From Symsagittifera roscoffensis (taxonomy: Eukaryota > Xenacoelomorpha > Acoela > Convolutidae): 52,327 nt of DNA. Every line of letters begins with the position of its first letter. Positions within the stretch are counted from its first letter, which is position 1. This document shows positions 50,326 through 52,327 of the stretch, in pieces. The notes beneath the pieces are model-generated. The model was not told the origin of the DNA. It did no database searches and saw only the letters and a program-made list of their open reading frames with translations. The stretch lies in the NCBI RefSeq assembly GCF_963678635.1, contig NW_026970803.1:1-52327 (forward strand), in the 5' to 3' direction. A program made the translations under genes and the position numbers.

Positions 50326-52327
50326 CGAAACTCCAGATGATGATGAAATCTTTCCTTTTATAGTAGATGCAGATACTGATAGAGGACAACACATATTTTG
50401 TCAAAATTTACTCGTAAATTTATTTGAACCCGGAATCAGTCCATGTAAAACAGAGTTCCCCGATGTAAAAATCAAAAGACAAATCATAGATCACTATCTA
50501 AAAGATATATGCAACATAACACAACAATATGGAATCTACTCTATAGAATTCACTTCCCCAAACCATAATAATAGAACATACACTATTCAAACAGACGACC
50601 TTGATTTAGAATTTTCAAAAGTTTTTTCAGAATATATAAAAAGCATACAATACCATAACTCACAAAGAGCAAACTCCATTTTCACCAATGAAGTTTTCGC
50701 ACTAATATATAGTTATATTTCGATATTAGAAAATGAACTCCCATTAACAAATGTCTCACCGACAGAAACATCTAAACATTTAAGAGTACGACATGAAATC
50801 ACACTACTCTCTAGTTATTTAAACATCATTAAAGAAAATTTCACGAAAGACGACGTTTCACAACATACCAAACACGATTTACAAAAAATTTTAGCATGGT
50901 TCATAATAGATTATTTTACACACAATATTGATTTAATTGCACAAGCAAGAAAAAATTTTAGACCCCAAAACTCGAACGATGATACAGCTATCACAGAACA
51001 ATCAGATTATGTTTGGGACCCCGAATGGTCTCATCCCGTATTTATAAACTTTCCACAATCAATCTCAAGTCAAGCAATAGGTACAATATCTTACATAAGA
51101 GATTATGTAAGAGTAATACCATTAACAATTGATGCAACACCATTAAACTATAATACATTTTTACCCGATACACAAAATAATAGTTTAAACTCTACAGTCA
51201 TACACAATGAAAACCTCAATGGAACTAGGAATCTTACTCAACAAGATATACAGACACCATCACACTTCATAAATGAAGAAATTGTACACACAACAACTAC
51301 ACAACAAAGTATTTCACCAATACGCCCAAATTTAACAACACCAAGAAATACAAATCCTTCACAAACACAGGTAACCTTACAATCAACCGTTAAACCTTCG
51401 GTTGCCCCTAAATATTCACATATGGATTACCAAACATACAAACCCATGACAATACCATCAAAAACACGCAAAACATTCACTAGAAACAACTTTGCAGACC
51501 ATAATTATAATTATACACATCCATCAAAAACAAATTATAAACCACAAAGAAATTTTAATCAATATACAAAACCTCGAAACTGGGATAACCCAACGGCCCA
51601 ATATAATTCCACAAATTTTCAACCAAATCCTCCACAGGATCGCAGTGGAAATTACCCATTTTTTCAACAAAATAAAAATAAAAAACAAACATCTTATCAA
51701 ATGGATTATTTATCCTCAGATGAAGATTTCTTACAACCAGATATATTTGCACCAAATACTCAAGAATATCGTAGACAAGGAATACAGAAAACACGTACAA
51801 ACCATAGAAATTTTTCTCCACAATCAATAGATGCACAATATCAACAACCAATTCAACAACAAAATCCAATTAATACACAATCTTTTCAACCAATTCAACA
51901 ACAAAATCCAATGACTACACACTCGTATCAACCATCACAAATGCAAAATGAAATACCACTCCCGTATTATCTTCAACAACATGAAATAACAAGAAACCAA
52001 CTTTCAAATTTTTCTCAAATGCCAAATGCAGCTGAATCATTACAAATGACAATGAATCCATACCTTATGGGTGGATCATCAATAACATCAAATAAACCCT
52101 TAATGGTTTTCACAGGAACAGACCCTGAATACTCTGTAGAAGATTACTTAAATGCAGTAACAGCAAATTTAATTTTAAATATTGGACCTGAACCAATTAA
52201 TACGCCACTACATCAAAACTGGATACATCGACGCACAGCGTTGATACAAACAACCTTAGATGGCGCAGCCCAAAAATGGTTTTCAGTACTACCTCAAGGA
52301 ATAAAATCAAACTGGAAAAGATTTACA
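50300..52327 (+). CDS. Gag-pol polyprotein, N-terminal part (partial, runs off end)
   Basis: ATG at 50300-50302, then 676 codons open to the last base with no stop. The start is chosen because it is the first in-frame ATG after the ORF1 overlap and the frame upstream is ORF1 territory. Residues about 1-290 are of unknown fold; about 300-600 are Gln/Asn/Thr/Pro-rich and look disordered; from about 600 the sequence matches the retrotransposon capsid pattern (VEDYL..., then a block ending KWF). The frame continues in phase at base 1 of the window, where the zinc knuckle, protease, RT and integrase follow. The matching part of copy B begins only at residue 492, because B is truncated. Two amino-acid differences from B were seen near the end. 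Confidence 0.88.
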   Translation, partial: MSSTHTPGDETPDDDEIFPFIVDADTDRGQHIFCQNLLVNLFEPGISPCKTEFPDVKIKRQIIDHYLKDICNITQQYGIYSIEFTSPNHNNRTYTIQTDDLDLEFSKVFSEYIKSIQYHNSQRANSIFTNEVFALIYSYISILENELPLTNVSPTETSKHLRVRHEITLLSSYLNIIKENFTKDDVSQHTKHDLQKILAWFIIDYFTHNIDLIAQARKNFRPQNSNDDTAITEQSDYVWDPEWSHPVFINFPQSISSQAIGTISYIRDYVRVIPLTIDATPLNYNTFLPDTQNNSLNSTVIHNENLNGTRNLTQQDIQTPSHFINEEIVHTTTTQQSISPIRPNLTTPRNTNPSQTQVTLQSTVKPSVAPKYSHMDYQTYKPMTIPSKTRKTFTRNNFADHNYNYTHPSKTNYKPQRNFNQYTKPRNWDNPTAQYNSTNFQPNPPQDRSGNYPFFQQNKNKKQTSYQMDYLSSDEDFLQPDIFAPNTQEYRRQGIQKTRTNHRNFSPQSIDAQYQQPIQQQNPINTQSFQPIQQQNPMTTHSYQPSQMQNEIPLPYYLQQHEITRNQLSNFSQMPNAAESLQMTMNPYLMGGSSITSNKPLMVFTGTDPEYSVEDYLNAVTANLILNIGPEPINTPLHQNWIHRRTALIQTTLDGAAQKWFSVLPQGIKSNWKRFT

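Larger units (their letters stand above)
48198..52327 (+). mobile_element. Giant retroelement, 5' part (copy C)
   Basis: Starts with a complete 408-bp LTR identical by eye to the LTR ending copy A, followed by a primer-binding-site-like sequence, a 1.25-kb leader, a 155-codon ORF and the first 676 codons of gag-pol, which run open off the window end. Two nucleotide differences from copy B were seen in the 556 shared bases. The left flank ends in GTGC, the same four bases that follow the LTR of copy A. Confidence 0.93.

Overview
Eukaryotic, almost certainly invertebrate metazoan DNA. It is AT-rich, has a spliced secreted-protein gene (signal peptide, Cys-rich region, start of a CAP/SCP domain), short MITE-like elements, old interspersed repeats and LTR retrotransposons. 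I cannot place it to phylum. Nothing looks bacterial: no operons of housekeeping genes, no rRNA or tRNA, no CRISPR.

Three pieces belong to one very large Ty3/gypsy-like retroelement with an envelope gene. Piece A (1-14772, + strand) starts inside gag and ends with a 408-bp LTR. Piece B (29906-45233, - strand) is a second copy, colinear with A without a net indel over 14.8 kb, and is cut off at its 5' side. Piece C (48198-52327, + strand) has a 5' LTR, leader, a small ORF and the start of gag, and runs off the window end. Order of the complete element: LTR, leader, 155-codon ORF, gag-pol as one uninterrupted frame of about 2740 codons, two tiny membrane ORFs, an ATG-less ORF of about 378 codons, an 872-codon Env-like glycoprotein, a 597-codon orphan ORF, a 79-nt intron, 3' noncoding region, LTR. 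Total about 18.9 kb.

The central observation is that the last base of the window (end of C) and the first base (start of A) are exactly adjacent in element coordinates, as copy B proves. C's left flank and A's right flank share a 4-bp target duplication (GTGC), and joining those flanks gives an open host reading frame of 85 codons. So C and A look like the two ends of one insertion, and the window behaves like a circular (or tandemly repeated) 52.3-kb sequence opened inside the element. Copy B's abrupt cut at 45233 is the best candidate for the circle junction.

The DNA between is host sequence. 14773-18826 holds the interrupted host ORF, a MITE and a larger inverted-repeat element. 18827-25643 is a second, unrelated K02A2.6-like Ty3/gypsy element, complete with 214-bp LTRs (one mismatch) and a 5-bp duplication (GGCGC), but its gag and pol carry several stops and frameshifts. 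25649-29905 holds minisatellites and the CAP-type gene (27558-29196). 45234-48197 holds a diverged copy of the repeat also seen at 16290-16850, a 28-base A run and the other half of the interrupted host ORF.
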